Below, one piece after another: positions 1-7,451 of a DNA stretch of 64,000 nucleotides (position 1 is its first letter; each line of letters opens with the position of its first letter). The stretch comes from JBFISM01 sp041608535 (GTDB taxonomy: Bacteria; Actinomycetota; Acidimicrobiia; Spongiisociales; UBA5794). A model generated the notes under the pieces. The model was given only the letters and a program-made list of their open reading frames with translations. It was not told the DNA's origin and did not search any database. The DNA is taken from positions 1-64,000 of the forward strand of contig JBFISM010000003.1 in NCBI GenBank assembly GCA_041608535.1, given 5' to 3'. The translations under genes and the position numbers were made by a program.

Positions 1-582
1 GATGCGGTGGCCGCCGTGACCGGCGCCTCGACCACCCACCTGGTCACCGCCGACCGGTGGGGCAACGTCGTCTCCTATACGCTGACCATCGAGTCCACCG
101 GGGGGAGCGCCATCACCGTTCCCGGGCGGGGTTTCTTGCTCAACAACGAGCTGACAGACTTCAACTCCACGGGGGACGGGCCCAATCTGCCCGCTCCCGG
201 CAAACGACCACGCAGCTCGATGAGCCCCACGATCGTGCTCGACGGCGGCTCGCCGTTCCTGGCAGTCGGTACCCCGGGTGGTTCGACGATCATCACCACG
301 GTGGTCGAGATCCTGCACAACCGGATCGACCGGGGTATGACCTTGCCCGAGGCGATTGCGGCTCCCCGAGCCACCCAGCGCAACACCTCCACCGTGGGCG
401 CCGAGGCGGAGTATCGAGCGCTGTACGAAGCAGCGTTGACGGCCCTCGGCCACGCGTTCAGCGATCGCGCTGAGATCGGGGCGGCGACGGGGCTCGAGTT
501 CCTCGGCGACGGGCGGTTGCTGGCGGCCGCCGAGCCGGTGCGGCGGGGTGGCGGCGACGCCGGGGTGCTCAGGACGGAATGA
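1..582 (+). CDS. ggt: gamma-glutamyltransferase, C-terminal part
   Basis: The 3' end of a gene that begins before the window; 193 codons are visible and the frame is open from base 1. It covers most of the small catalytic subunit of a gamma-glutamyltranspeptidase (glutathione hydrolase), a periplasmic or extracellular N-terminal nucleophile enzyme. The STTH motif at residues 10-13 carries the autoprocessing and catalytic threonine. NNELTDF at about 46-52 and PGGSTII at about 95-101 are the usual oxyanion and substrate-binding segments. The length fits the family small subunit. The next reading frame downstream is a GNAT fragment, so there is no evident operon partner. Confidence 0.93.
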   Translation, partial: DAVAAVTGASTTHLVTADRWGNVVSYTLTIESTGGSAITVPGRGFLLNNELTDFNSTGDGPNLPAPGKRPRSSMSPTIVLDGGSPFLAVGTPGGSTIITTVVEILHNRIDRGMTLPEAIAAPRATQRNTSTVGAEAEYRALYEAALTALGHAFSDRAEIGAATGLEFLGDGRLLAAAEPVRRGGGDAGVLRTE

Positions 583-593
583 CCGTGTGACCG

Positions 594-737
594 TTGCCCG
601 CACACGGTGACTCGACGCGGATCCCCGACCGGATCGGGACACCACGTCTCGAGCTGCGGCAGTGGCGTGACGAGGATGTGGCGGCGGTGTCGGCGGCGAT
701 CGCAGCCAACCTCGAGCATCTGCGCCCGTGGGCGGTT
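594..737 (+). pseudogene. GNAT acetyltransferase N-terminal remnant
   Basis: From a TTG at 594 the frame reads like the first strand and helix of a RimJ/RimL-type GNAT N-acetyltransferase: TPRLELRQWRDEDVAAV followed by IAANLEHLRPW. After about base 737 the resemblance stops, and the frame becomes antisense to the neighbouring anti-sigma-like gene. Only about 48 of the usual 170 or more residues remain, so no acetyl-CoA site is present. It looks like the stub of a gene truncated by a deletion or rearrangement. The start is uncertain. A chance match cannot be excluded, but the motif spacing fits the family well. Confidence 0.5.
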
Positions 738-752
738 TGCTTCGCGGTGCGC

Positions 753-1505
753 TCAGGAGTCGGGGGTGGGGGTGATGACGATTGTCTTGGTGCGATCGTC
801 GATGCCGAAGAAGGCGCACGTGCCGGTCGTCTGTTCCGCCGGCGCCTCGACGGACCAATCGGTGAGACCGGCAACATCGAGCCGAGTTCGAGCCTCGGCG
901 GCGAGGATGTCGGCCGGGACACATCCTTGGAGCCCGATGAACTCTCGAAGCGCATCCTGGACAACGACGATCTCTCCCGCGCCGGGCAGTGGCGCCTCGA
1001 GGTCGAGCAGCGCCAGACCGAGGTCGGCGCAGATTGCGGCGTCGGCGGTCGGGAAGACGGCGATGGCACCTGCGTCGTCCACACACGCGCTCAGCGGCGG
1101 CACGGAGAACGGTTGGGCCACCAGGTCGTTGACCAGCGTCCCGCTCTGCCATACCTCGGCGCAAGCGGCTGGATCTCTGCCCTCGGGCTGGATACCCACG
1201 CGATCGCTCTCGAGACTGAGCCCTTCGTAACACGTCACGACTTCAGTGGTCTCGGCGGAGCGGGTGACCACGAATGCCGCCGCCGCCAGGACGGCCACGC
1301 TGGCCGCCACTGCGGCTATCCGCGGCCATCGCCGCGGTGAGATGACGGGCCCTGGGACGGTGATCACATCGCCGGTCGGCGGGAGCAGGCGCGGCGAAGC
1401 CAGGATGCGCTGCTTCACCTCTGCTGCGTGAATTTGCACATAAGCATCGATTTCCGACTGGTCGACCGGGTCGTACGCACAAAGGATCTCGAAAGGATCG
1501 TTCAT
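753..1505 (-). CDS. single-pass membrane protein, probable anti-sigma factor partner
   Basis: A 250-residue protein with a cytosolic N-terminal part of about 62 residues, one membrane helix at about 63-81 (IAAVAASVAVLAAAAFVV), and an extracytoplasmic C-terminal part of about 165 residues with several scattered cysteines. It lies 52 bases downstream of the ECF sigma gene on the same strand. Position and topology are those of a transmembrane anti-sigma factor, but I do not see a classical zinc-binding HxxxCxxC motif in the N-terminal part, so the role is inferred from context. The C-terminal domain is not recognised and could sense an envelope signal. Other possibility: an unrelated membrane protein cotranscribed with the sigma factor. 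Confidence 0.7.
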   Translation of the reverse strand: MNDPFEILCAYDPVDQSEIDAYVQIHAAEVKQRILASPRLLPPTGDVITVPGPVISPRRWPRIAAVAASVAVLAAAAFVVTRSAETTEVVTCYEGLSLESDRVGIQPEGRDPAACAEVWQSGTLVNDLVAQPFSVPPLSACVDDAGAIAVFPTADAAICADLGLALLDLEAPLPGAGEIVVVQDALREFIGLQGCVPADILAAEARTRLDVAGLTDWSVEAPAEQTTGTCAFFGIDDRTKTIVITPTPDS

Positions 1506-1557
1506 CTCGACTCTCGTTCCGGTGCCTGGCTCGCTTGTTGTGTGTCCAGATGTCGAG

Positions 1558-2073
1558 TCATGTCGCGGGCCGCCTGCCGAATTCGCGGCGGAGCCGCTGC
1601 CGGGCCCGATACAGGCGAGATCGCGCCTGACCGGGCGTTATGTCGAGAGTCACGGCGATCTCCTCGTGCCCCAGCGACTCGAAAGCGGCCAGCCCAATTA
1701 TTTCCTGATCGCTCTCGGGGAGTTTACGAAGCGCCGCCATCGCATTCTCGATCTCCGACGCGGACACGGCGATCTCGGCGGCATCCGGTGCGAAGTTGGA
1801 TGCGAGCCGCCCGATCTTGGCGTTCAGCTCACCCGAGCGGCGGTTGCTGCGTCGCTGATTCGCCATGGTGAGCCGAGCTACCTGGAAGAGCCAGGCACGC
1901 TGATACTCGACTCGGGAGAAGTCGTCGATGCGGCGCCAGGCAGTCATGAACGTGCCCGACGCCGCATCCGCTGCATCTTCCAGATTGGCCAGCCGGCGCC
2001 GGCAAAAGCGCAGCACTGCTGAGTAGTGCGCATCGAACGCTTCCGAGAACAGCCTTTCCTGGTCCTCGGTCAC
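1558..2073 (-). CDS. ECF-family RNA polymerase sigma factor
   Basis: A 171-residue sigma-70 family protein of the extracytoplasmic-function type, carrying only regions 2 and 4. Region 2 spans about residues 10-75 (FDAHYSAVLRFCRRRL, then TFMTAWRRIDDF and WLFQVARL). Region 4, with its helix-turn-helix, spans about 110-165 (ALRKLPESDQEII, then LGHEEIAVTLDITPGQARSRLYRAR). It directs RNA polymerase core to a specific promoter set. The start is GTG at 2073; a strong ribosome-binding site is not visible, which would fit coupling to the secreted-protein gene ending 26 bases upstream. The membrane protein encoded downstream is its likely regulator. Confidence 0.9.
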   Translation of the reverse strand: MTEDQERLFSEAFDAHYSAVLRFCRRRLANLEDAADAASGTFMTAWRRIDDFSRVEYQRAWLFQVARLTMANQRRSNRRSGELNAKIGRLASNFAPDAAEIAVSASEIENAMAALRKLPESDQEIIGLAAFESLGHEEIAVTLDITPGQARSRLYRARQRLRREFGRRPAT

Positions 2074-2099
2074 TCAGCCCACCACCGGCTGGTCCGGGT

Positions 2100-2726
2100 T
2101 CAGGTGATGAGCACCGACGAGACGTCGTTGTTCCAACCCGAGATCATGGACGACGAGACGTCCCATGCCTGGGTCAGGTATGTCGGGTACCACGCACCAC
2201 CGCCGTTCGAGTAGTCCGCGAAGTATGCACTGCACGCCCCGATCTTGTACGACGACGTCTTCTGGTTGAACCCGTAGTTCGCGAGGTTGTGCCATTGGAA
2301 CCGGCTACGGATGTACAGAGTCGCCCCCGTGTAACTCGTACCGTCATACAACCTCAGGTAGTTGGAGCAGTTGGTGCCCGCCGCTGCCACACTCGCCGTG
2401 AGAGCAGCTGCTCCCGTCGACATGGTCGAGGGAGCACCCAACGCCGCTTCGAGCGCGGCAACCCGGGCGTCCATCTCGGCCTCGGAGGCGAAGCACTCGA
2501 CAGTTCCAGTTGCTTCGGGCCACACCATGCAGGCGACGGCGTCGCCCCACGATTCGGCCAGGTTGAGGGTCTCGCCCTCGAAGGTGGCTGTCGCCCCCGC
2601 CTTGGCGGGCCGATCCCCCCTCTCTGCGTCCTGCGAGCTGCCTGCCGCAGCTGCGGGGCTCGCGGTGAGCGCGACTAGTGAGAGCGTCGCGGCGAACAAT
2701 GCCGGACGCCATGTGCGCGATGCCAT
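2100..2726 (-). CDS. secreted beta/gamma-crystallin-like (peptidase inhibitor I36-like) protein
   Basis: A 208-residue exported protein. I place the start at ATG 2726, because GGAGGGAGAG lies just upstream and a Sec signal peptide follows at once (RPALFAATLSLVALTASPAAAA). A longer frame reaching to 2837 has no such support. The C-terminal ~90 residues, from NCSNYLRLYDGTSYTG to the end, have the Tyr- and Trp-rich pattern of beta/gamma-crystallin or peptidase inhibitor family I36 folds, including SGWNNDVSSVLI at the terminus. The middle part is unassigned. It sits upstream of the ECF sigma gene on the same strand, so it may be a target or cargo of that system. Exact activity is unknown. Confidence 0.75.
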   Translation of the reverse strand: MASRTWRPALFAATLSLVALTASPAAAAGSSQDAERGDRPAKAGATATFEGETLNLAESWGDAVACMVWPEATGTVECFASEAEMDARVAALEAALGAPSTMSTGAAALTASVAAAGTNCSNYLRLYDGTSYTGATLYIRSRFQWHNLANYGFNQKTSSYKIGACSAYFADYSNGGGAWYPTYLTQAWDVSSSMISGWNNDVSSVLIT

Positions 2727-2908
2727 GTGTCTCTCCCTCCACGTTGCTTGAGAGCCCGGCCTCGTTGATTCCCCACTCGACTGGTATGTGTCCAAACCGG
2801 AAAAGATGTCGCGCGACGACTGCGCACAGCCGGACACACAAACGCGTTAGAGGGTCCCTCGCAGTCAATCCCTACCGGCAACCTCCACACGGCCCGGACT
2901 GCGAGCGA

Positions 2909-2965
2909 GCGGCTCATTCGGAGTCGACTACCTAGCGATTCCCCCACAGACCCCGAATGAGCCGC
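2909..2965. repeat. 13-bp inverted repeat in spacer
   Basis: Perfect 13-bp arms at 2909-2921 (GCGGCTCATTCGG) and 2953-2965, separated by 31 bases. It lies 182 bases upstream of the secreted-protein gene. It could be a regulator site or a cruciform; no T-run follows. Confidence 0.6.
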
Positions 2966-3032
2966 ACCTCGACCCTGCGAGACGCTGGATCGGGACTTCC
3001 TCCAACGAGTCCCGAGAGTCCCAGGGGGAGAC

Positions 3033-3067
3033 TGATGGTTGGATCGGTTCACCGGTACCAACCATCA
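3033..3067. repeat. hairpin, 10-bp stem
   Basis: Perfect arms TGATGGTTGG (3033-3042) and CCAACCATCA (3058-3067). A nested CGGT/ACCG pair lies inside the loop. It is a possible bidirectional terminator element in the spacer. Confidence 0.6.
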
Positions 3068-3080
3068 GGACGAATGGGGG

Positions 3081-3117
3081 ACCCGGCCGGGGTCATACGC
3101 GCCGATCCCGGCCGGGT
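3081..3117. terminator. GC-rich hairpin, 14-bp stem
   Basis: Arms at 3081-3094 and 3104-3117 pair over 14 bp with one G-T wobble, around a 9-base loop. It lies about 115 bases past the stop of the minus-strand kinase-oxidoreductase fusion, so a terminator role is plausible. It lacks a clear U-tract. Confidence 0.5.
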
Positions 3118-3158
3118 TCTCCCCACCCGCGCTCGTGGCTGACCGGCGCCCGGGTTCC

Positions 3159-3186
3159 ATGGGTCGATGACCAATGGGTCGATGAC
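3159..3186. repeat. 13-bp tandem direct repeat
   Basis: ATGGGTCGATGAC occurs at 3159-3171 and again at 3174-3186. The rest of the spacer 2727-3233 holds no convincing gene on either strand. Confidence 0.7.
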
Positions 3187-3233
3187 GTCTGCCGGTCTGG
3201 TGGATGAGGGGTGGGAGCGTCTATCCGCTTGCG

Positions 3234-4721
3234 TCACGTGAAGGCAGCGATGACCTCGGCGAAGACCTCGATCGGTTCGACCGTGTCGACGTCCGTCAGC
3301 GTGACGATGGCGTGGTCGACTCCGGCAGCGGCGAGGTCGTGGTAGCGCCCGATGTGATCTGTCACCGTTCCGGCAGCGTGTCGCTCGATGATCATCTCGG
3401 CCGTGGTGTTGGGTGCCGCCACGGCATGGCGCTCCACCTGGAGAGCGAGGCGGTCGGGTGATCGGGCGACCAGCGCCGGACCGAGGTGGGTGATCGTCAC
3501 CTCACTGGGATCACGCCCCACCGTCGCACAGTGCTCGTGGAGAACCCGAGTCTTGTGCTCGACCGTCGCGGCGTCGCCGAAGAAGTTCGCCATGTCGGCA
3601 TGCTCGGCGACGATGCGCAGCGTCCTCTTCTCCCCGGATCCGCCGATCAGGATCGGGACATGGTCCTGGAGAGGGCGGGGGTAACACGTGGTATCGGGAA
3701 TCGTGAGGCGTCTCCCGCGGTACGGCTTGTTGCCCGACCCCCACATCTGGCGCAGCAACTCGACCGTGTCCTCGAGCAGCGCATAGCGTTCCGCCACCGG
3801 TGGGAAGTCCCACCCATAGGCGATGGCTTCGGCTTCGAACCAGCCGATACCGAGTCCGCACACAGCTCTTCCGCCGGAGAGAACGTCGAGCGTCGCCACG
3901 ATCTTGCCGAGATGAGCCGGGTTGCGATACCCGATCCCGGTGACGAGCGCACCCAGGCGGACGCCGGTGGTGACACCGGCGAGGAAGCTCAGCGTCGTGT
4001 AGCTCTCCAACATGTCGTCCCACTCGCGGCCGATCTGCGGGATCTGCCGAAAATGGTCCATGACCCAGAGGCTGGAGAACCCGGCGTCCTCTGCGGCGGC
4101 GGCGATCGCAACGAGCGTGTCCCGGGTGGTGTCCGGGTGGCCTTCCCAGTTGAAGCTCGACAACTGCAGCCCGAAATCGAGCCGGCGGGGAGCGGTGCGC
4201 TGCTGCTCGCCGGCTCGGATTGCAGCGAGCATGTCGTCGCCGACGATGCGAACGTCGTCCGGTGTGAAGACCTCCGCAAAAGGCTCGGCTGCGATCTCGG
4301 GTCGTACCGCACGCCAGCGCCGGTGCTGGTCGGCCAGTACGCGCTGCGGCACCGGATCGCGCCGGGTGCGGTTCCGCTTCTTGCATTCCTCGAGGCTGGC
4401 GTCGAACAGCACCGCATAGACCGGCAGTGCATGACGCTCACCCACGTCCCGGAATCGGGCCCTGCGGTCCGCGTCCATGCCCAGCGTGTCCACCACGGTG
4501 AGCAGACCACGCGCCGCGCGTTCCTCCACGATCGTGTGGAGCACCTCGAACGCAGCTTCGCTCGCCTTGATGTCCCGCTCTCCGGTCCCAACGATGGCGC
4601 GCAGACGGTCCGAAGACACCACCTGGGCAGGCGAGAAGTTGCGATCGGCCCACTGTGTCTTGCCGGCGGCTGAGGGGCCGGCCAGGACGACCAGACAGCG
4701 AGTGGGAAGACGGATGGGCAT
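3234..4721 (-). CDS. P-loop kinase fused to luciferase-like F420-type oxidoreductase
   Basis: A 495-residue two-domain protein. The start is ATG 4721 (MPIRLPT); the frame is open further upstream but is antisense to the next gene there. Residues 1-170 form an AAA_33-type P-loop kinase: Walker A GPSAAGKT at 15-22, SSDRLR at about 36-41, VVDTL at about 76-80, and a basic lid region with NRTRRDP. Residues about 181-495 form a bacterial luciferase-like TIM barrel (LDFGLQLSSFNW, SLWVMDHF, GLGIGWFEAEA, PILIGGSGEKRTLRI), the pattern of actinobacterial F420-dependent oxidoreductases. The substrates of both halves are unknown. The two activities together in one chain are unusual. It is divergent from the repair fusion gene across a 42-base gap. 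Confidence 0.87.
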   Translation of the reverse strand: MPIRLPTRCLVVLAGPSAAGKTQWADRNFSPAQVVSSDRLRAIVGTGERDIKASEAAFEVLHTIVEERAARGLLTVVDTLGMDADRRARFRDVGERHALPVYAVLFDASLEECKKRNRTRRDPVPQRVLADQHRRWRAVRPEIAAEPFAEVFTPDDVRIVGDDMLAAIRAGEQQRTAPRRLDFGLQLSSFNWEGHPDTTRDTLVAIAAAAEDAGFSSLWVMDHFRQIPQIGREWDDMLESYTTLSFLAGVTTGVRLGALVTGIGYRNPAHLGKIVATLDVLSGGRAVCGLGIGWFEAEAIAYGWDFPPVAERYALLEDTVELLRQMWGSGNKPYRGRRLTIPDTTCYPRPLQDHVPILIGGSGEKRTLRIVAEHADMANFFGDAATVEHKTRVLHEHCATVGRDPSEVTITHLGPALVARSPDRLALQVERHAVAAPNTTAEMIIERHAAGTVTDHIGRYHDLAAAGVDHAIVTLTDVDTVEPIEVFAEVIAAFT

Positions 4722-4763
4722 CGCCGGAGCGTACCGGCTGGTCGGCGCCCGCTCTATCTTGGG

Positions 4764-6599
4764 ATGATGTTCCGCTTCGGTATTTCGAAGCTGCCACCCG
4801 AAGATGCCGACCTCGACGTCTGGCTCGATGGGCTCGTCACTCGGGGTCATGATGCGGTGGAGCTGCCATTCGTCCATGGTTTTCCGTGGAAGGAGCGGCG
4901 GTGTGCCCGGTTCGGCGAGGCCGCTGCGGAGCGGGGGATCGCAGTGTCCGTGCACGCACCGTATTTCGCCGTGCTCACCGTGGATGATGAGGAGCGGAGG
5001 AAGAAAACGCTGGCGGCGCTCGAGCACACCATGAAACTGGGACGGGCCCTCGGCGCCCAGACGGTGGTGGCCCACACCGGTCACATCAAGGACCGCAGCC
5101 CAGAGGAGCTGCACGAGCTCGTCGACGAGGGACTCGACCGCATCGCCCCCAAGGTCCGTCACCTCGGCGTGTCACTCGGTTTGGAGACCGCGGGCAACGA
5201 CCGTAGCTTCGGCACGCTGGGCGACATCGCTCTCATCGCCCGCCGCTTCCCCTTCGTCCGACCGGTCGTGGACTGGGCCCACGTCCATGCCAGCTCGGGT
5301 GGTGCCCTGACGTCCAAGGAGGCCTTTGTGTCGGTCATCGAGTTCCTGCGGTCCGAGTTCCCCGGGTGGGCGATCGACCCGTTGCACACCCAGTTCACGG
5401 ACAACGAGTTCGGGGCCCGTGGTGAGATCCGTCACCTCCCGTACGGCCAGGGCACGTTGCGCATCGGTCCGCTCATCGAGGCCGCCACGGCGGCGGGACT
5501 CCGCATGAATGTGATCTCCGAGGCACGAGAGGAGGAGAGTCACGACCTGATACTGGCCGAGATGCAGGCGACCCTGGCGGCAGTGCGGCCCGTCACCGCG
5601 GCGGCCGATGGCCGGCCAGTGGCTTCGGCGTCGATCGACTTCCCCGATCCGCTGCGCATCGTGCGGACCGGTGAAGCCTATGAGACGGTCGGCTTGGACC
5701 GCACCGTGCGGGTGACGAACCCGGACAAGCTGTTCTGGGATCCCGGCGATGGTGCGGTGGCGGCGTACACCAAGGGCGACCTCATCCAGTACTACGCCTC
5801 GATCTCATCGGTGTTGCTGCCGCACCTGGCGGGGAGAGCGCTGTCGATGTCCCGCTATCCGGACGGTTTCGCCGGCCCGTCGTTCTACGAGAAGCAGTGC
5901 CCCGGCCACGCTCCCGACTGGATCACCACCGCCCCTATCCACTCCTCCCATCGCGGGGAGCCGATCGACTTCGTCACCGCTACGGACGCCAGCTCGCTTG
6001 TGTGGCTGGCGAACATGGGGTGCATCGAGATGCACCCATGGCTGAGCCAAGCGACGCAGCCCGACCGGCCCGACGTGGCCTTCTTCGATCTCGACCCTCA
6101 GGAGGGGGCGACGTGGGAACAGGTAGTGCACGTGGCGAAGCTCGTGAACGTGTTGCTGGAACGGCTCGGGCTGGCCGGCTACCTGAAGACTTCGGGCTCG
6201 AGCGGTCTCCACATCGAGGTTCCGATCGAGCCGGTCCACAGTTATGAGCGGACCCGGAAGTTCGTCGAGACCTTGGGCAGGATGATCGCTGACGCCGACC
6301 CGGAGAACGCAACGATGGAGTGGGACATCCCCAAGCGCGGCCCGCGGGTGTTGATCGATCACAATCAAAACGTCGGTGGCAAGACGATGGCGTCGGTGTA
6401 CTCGGTGCGACCCGTCGCGGCGGCGTCCGTGTCCACACCTCTGCTGTGGTCGGAGCTGGACGAGTTCGACCCGGCGACGTCGACCATCGCCACCATCTGG
6501 GAGCGCTTGCGACGGTACGGCGATCTGCATGCTCCCGTCCTGCAAGGCGGTCAGCTGCTTCAAGGGGCGGAGCGGGCGCTGGGGCTGGTCTCGTCGTGA
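4764..6599 (+). CDS. endonuclease IV-like domain fused to LigD-type primase-polymerase
   Basis: A 611-residue fusion. Residues 1-275 match an AP-endonuclease family 2 (Nfo-like) TIM barrel, with candidate metal ligands H64, H104, E141, D170, H173, H208, E221, H224 and E253 in the family order; E221 stands where E. coli Nfo has Asp. Residues about 312-605 match the LigD polymerase (Prim-Pol) domain: NPDKLFW at 319-325, catalytic FDLDP with D442 and D444, SGSSGLHIEVP with H483, third acidic D532 in LIDHNQN, then GGKTMASVYSVRP and VSTPL. LigD-type polymerases fill and extend ends during non-homologous end joining; Nfo-type enzymes cut abasic sites and trim 3' blocks. No ligase domain or ku gene is seen here. 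ATG 4767 is an alternative start. Confidence 0.88.
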   Translation: MMFRFGISKLPPEDADLDVWLDGLVTRGHDAVELPFVHGFPWKERRCARFGEAAAERGIAVSVHAPYFAVLTVDDEERRKKTLAALEHTMKLGRALGAQTVVAHTGHIKDRSPEELHELVDEGLDRIAPKVRHLGVSLGLETAGNDRSFGTLGDIALIARRFPFVRPVVDWAHVHASSGGALTSKEAFVSVIEFLRSEFPGWAIDPLHTQFTDNEFGARGEIRHLPYGQGTLRIGPLIEAATAAGLRMNVISEAREEESHDLILAEMQATLAAVRPVTAAADGRPVASASIDFPDPLRIVRTGEAYETVGLDRTVRVTNPDKLFWDPGDGAVAAYTKGDLIQYYASISSVLLPHLAGRALSMSRYPDGFAGPSFYEKQCPGHAPDWITTAPIHSSHRGEPIDFVTATDASSLVWLANMGCIEMHPWLSQATQPDRPDVAFFDLDPQEGATWEQVVHVAKLVNVLLERLGLAGYLKTSGSSGLHIEVPIEPVHSYERTRKFVETLGRMIADADPENATMEWDIPKRGPRVLIDHNQNVGGKTMASVYSVRPVAAASVSTPLLWSELDEFDPATSTIATIWERLRRYGDLHAPVLQGGQLLQGAERALGLVSS

Positions 6600-6694
6600 G
6601 CGCGAGATCGCTGTGTAGAGACTCGCGAAAACCTCGCAGAACGCGAAAACCGTCTGTGGATTTCCAGTTCCAGGGGAGCGGTGGCGTGGTAGAG

Positions 6695-6840
6695 TGGAAT
6701 ACGGCTGAGAAGCCGTTCTTTGTGTGTGGTATTCAGGCTAGGTGACCTCGTCGGTTTACCTCCAGCAATACTCGCACTGGGGAAGCGGTCCACGGCCTCT
6801 GGGGGAACGCCGTTTACGGTGCAGGGGACGCTAAGGGCCG
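6695..6840 (+). ncRNA. candidate structured non-coding RNA
   Basis: The 272-base gap between the repair fusion and the next gene folds locally into three well-formed hairpins on the + strand. Hairpin 1 is ACGGCT-GAGA-AGCCGT (6701-6716). Hairpin 2 runs 6722-6777 with helices GTGTG/CGCAC, GTATT/AATAC (6729-6733 with 6767-6771), GCT/AGC and AGGT/ACCT. Hairpin 3 runs 6784-6832 with AGCG-TCC/GGACGCT enclosing ACGGC/GCCGT. No frame here looks coding. I do not recognise a known family; it lacks the marks of tmRNA, SRP RNA or RNase P RNA. It could instead be the 3' UTR of the upstream gene. Orientation is assumed. Confidence 0.45.
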
Positions 6841-6871
6841 CTTTCTCGCGCCGCCGCTGCGTCGGAACCGT

Positions 6872-7387
6872 TCAGGCTTCCTGGGTGCGCAGCCGCACCG
6901 GCACGAGACCGCGTGGCTCGTTGGCGGCTTCCCACGGACGCGCGATGACCTGCCATGCGAGCAGCACCGCCGGAATGGGGATGCCCATCGCACTGTGCAG
7001 GTGGACCCGGTTGTAGGACAGCAGTGATCCGGTCAGGGTCCCGAGGGGTGCGTTGGCGATCATGATGTGCCAGCGTCTGGGTCGCGGATCGCTCACCAGT
7101 TCAAAGTTGAATCCAATGCCGGTGATGTCCCAACGCCGTCCCCACCACGAGCGGCGCGTGATCCTGGCAACCTCCTCTTCGTGACCGTCAACGGCGTGGA
7201 CAACGCCCGGTCCGGCGGGTTCGAGGACGAGTGAACCATGAGTGCCCAGGTCGACCACGCTCACCGAGAGGCGGCCGATCCTGCGAATCTGCGCGATCAC
7301 CTGGTCGTTCTGGATGAGCGCCCACTCGTTCGACAACCAGTGGCTGTGCAGCCGGGCGTCGCCGCTGATGGTTGGAAGCCTCCGCAT
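6872..7387 (-). CDS. hypothetical protein
   Basis: A 171-residue protein I do not recognise. It has no signal peptide or clear membrane segment. The central part alternates beta-like segments (IRRIGRLSVSVVDL, GSLVLEPAG, WDITGIGFNFELV) with a Trp/Arg-rich turn (RRSWWGRRW). The overall pattern faintly recalls scramblase/tubby-like barrels, but that is a guess. It is divergent from the exonuclease gene with a 64-base gap that must hold both promoters. Confidence 0.65.
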   Translation of the reverse strand: MRRLPTISGDARLHSHWLSNEWALIQNDQVIAQIRRIGRLSVSVVDLGTHGSLVLEPAGPGVVHAVDGHEEEVARITRRSWWGRRWDITGIGFNFELVSDPRPRRWHIMIANAPLGTLTGSLLSYNRVHLHSAMGIPIPAVLLAWQVIARPWEAANEPRGLVPVRLRTQEA

Positions 7388-7451
7388 GACGGGCGTAAAC
7401 CTAGTGGCTCCCCAGGCGCTTCTAGCGCTGCGTCGGGTAACGTCGTGAGTC

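Noticed and set aside
6695..6840. Identification of the structured region as 6S, SRP or tmRNA
   Set aside because: The conserved cores of these RNAs could not be found. Only the hairpins are supported.
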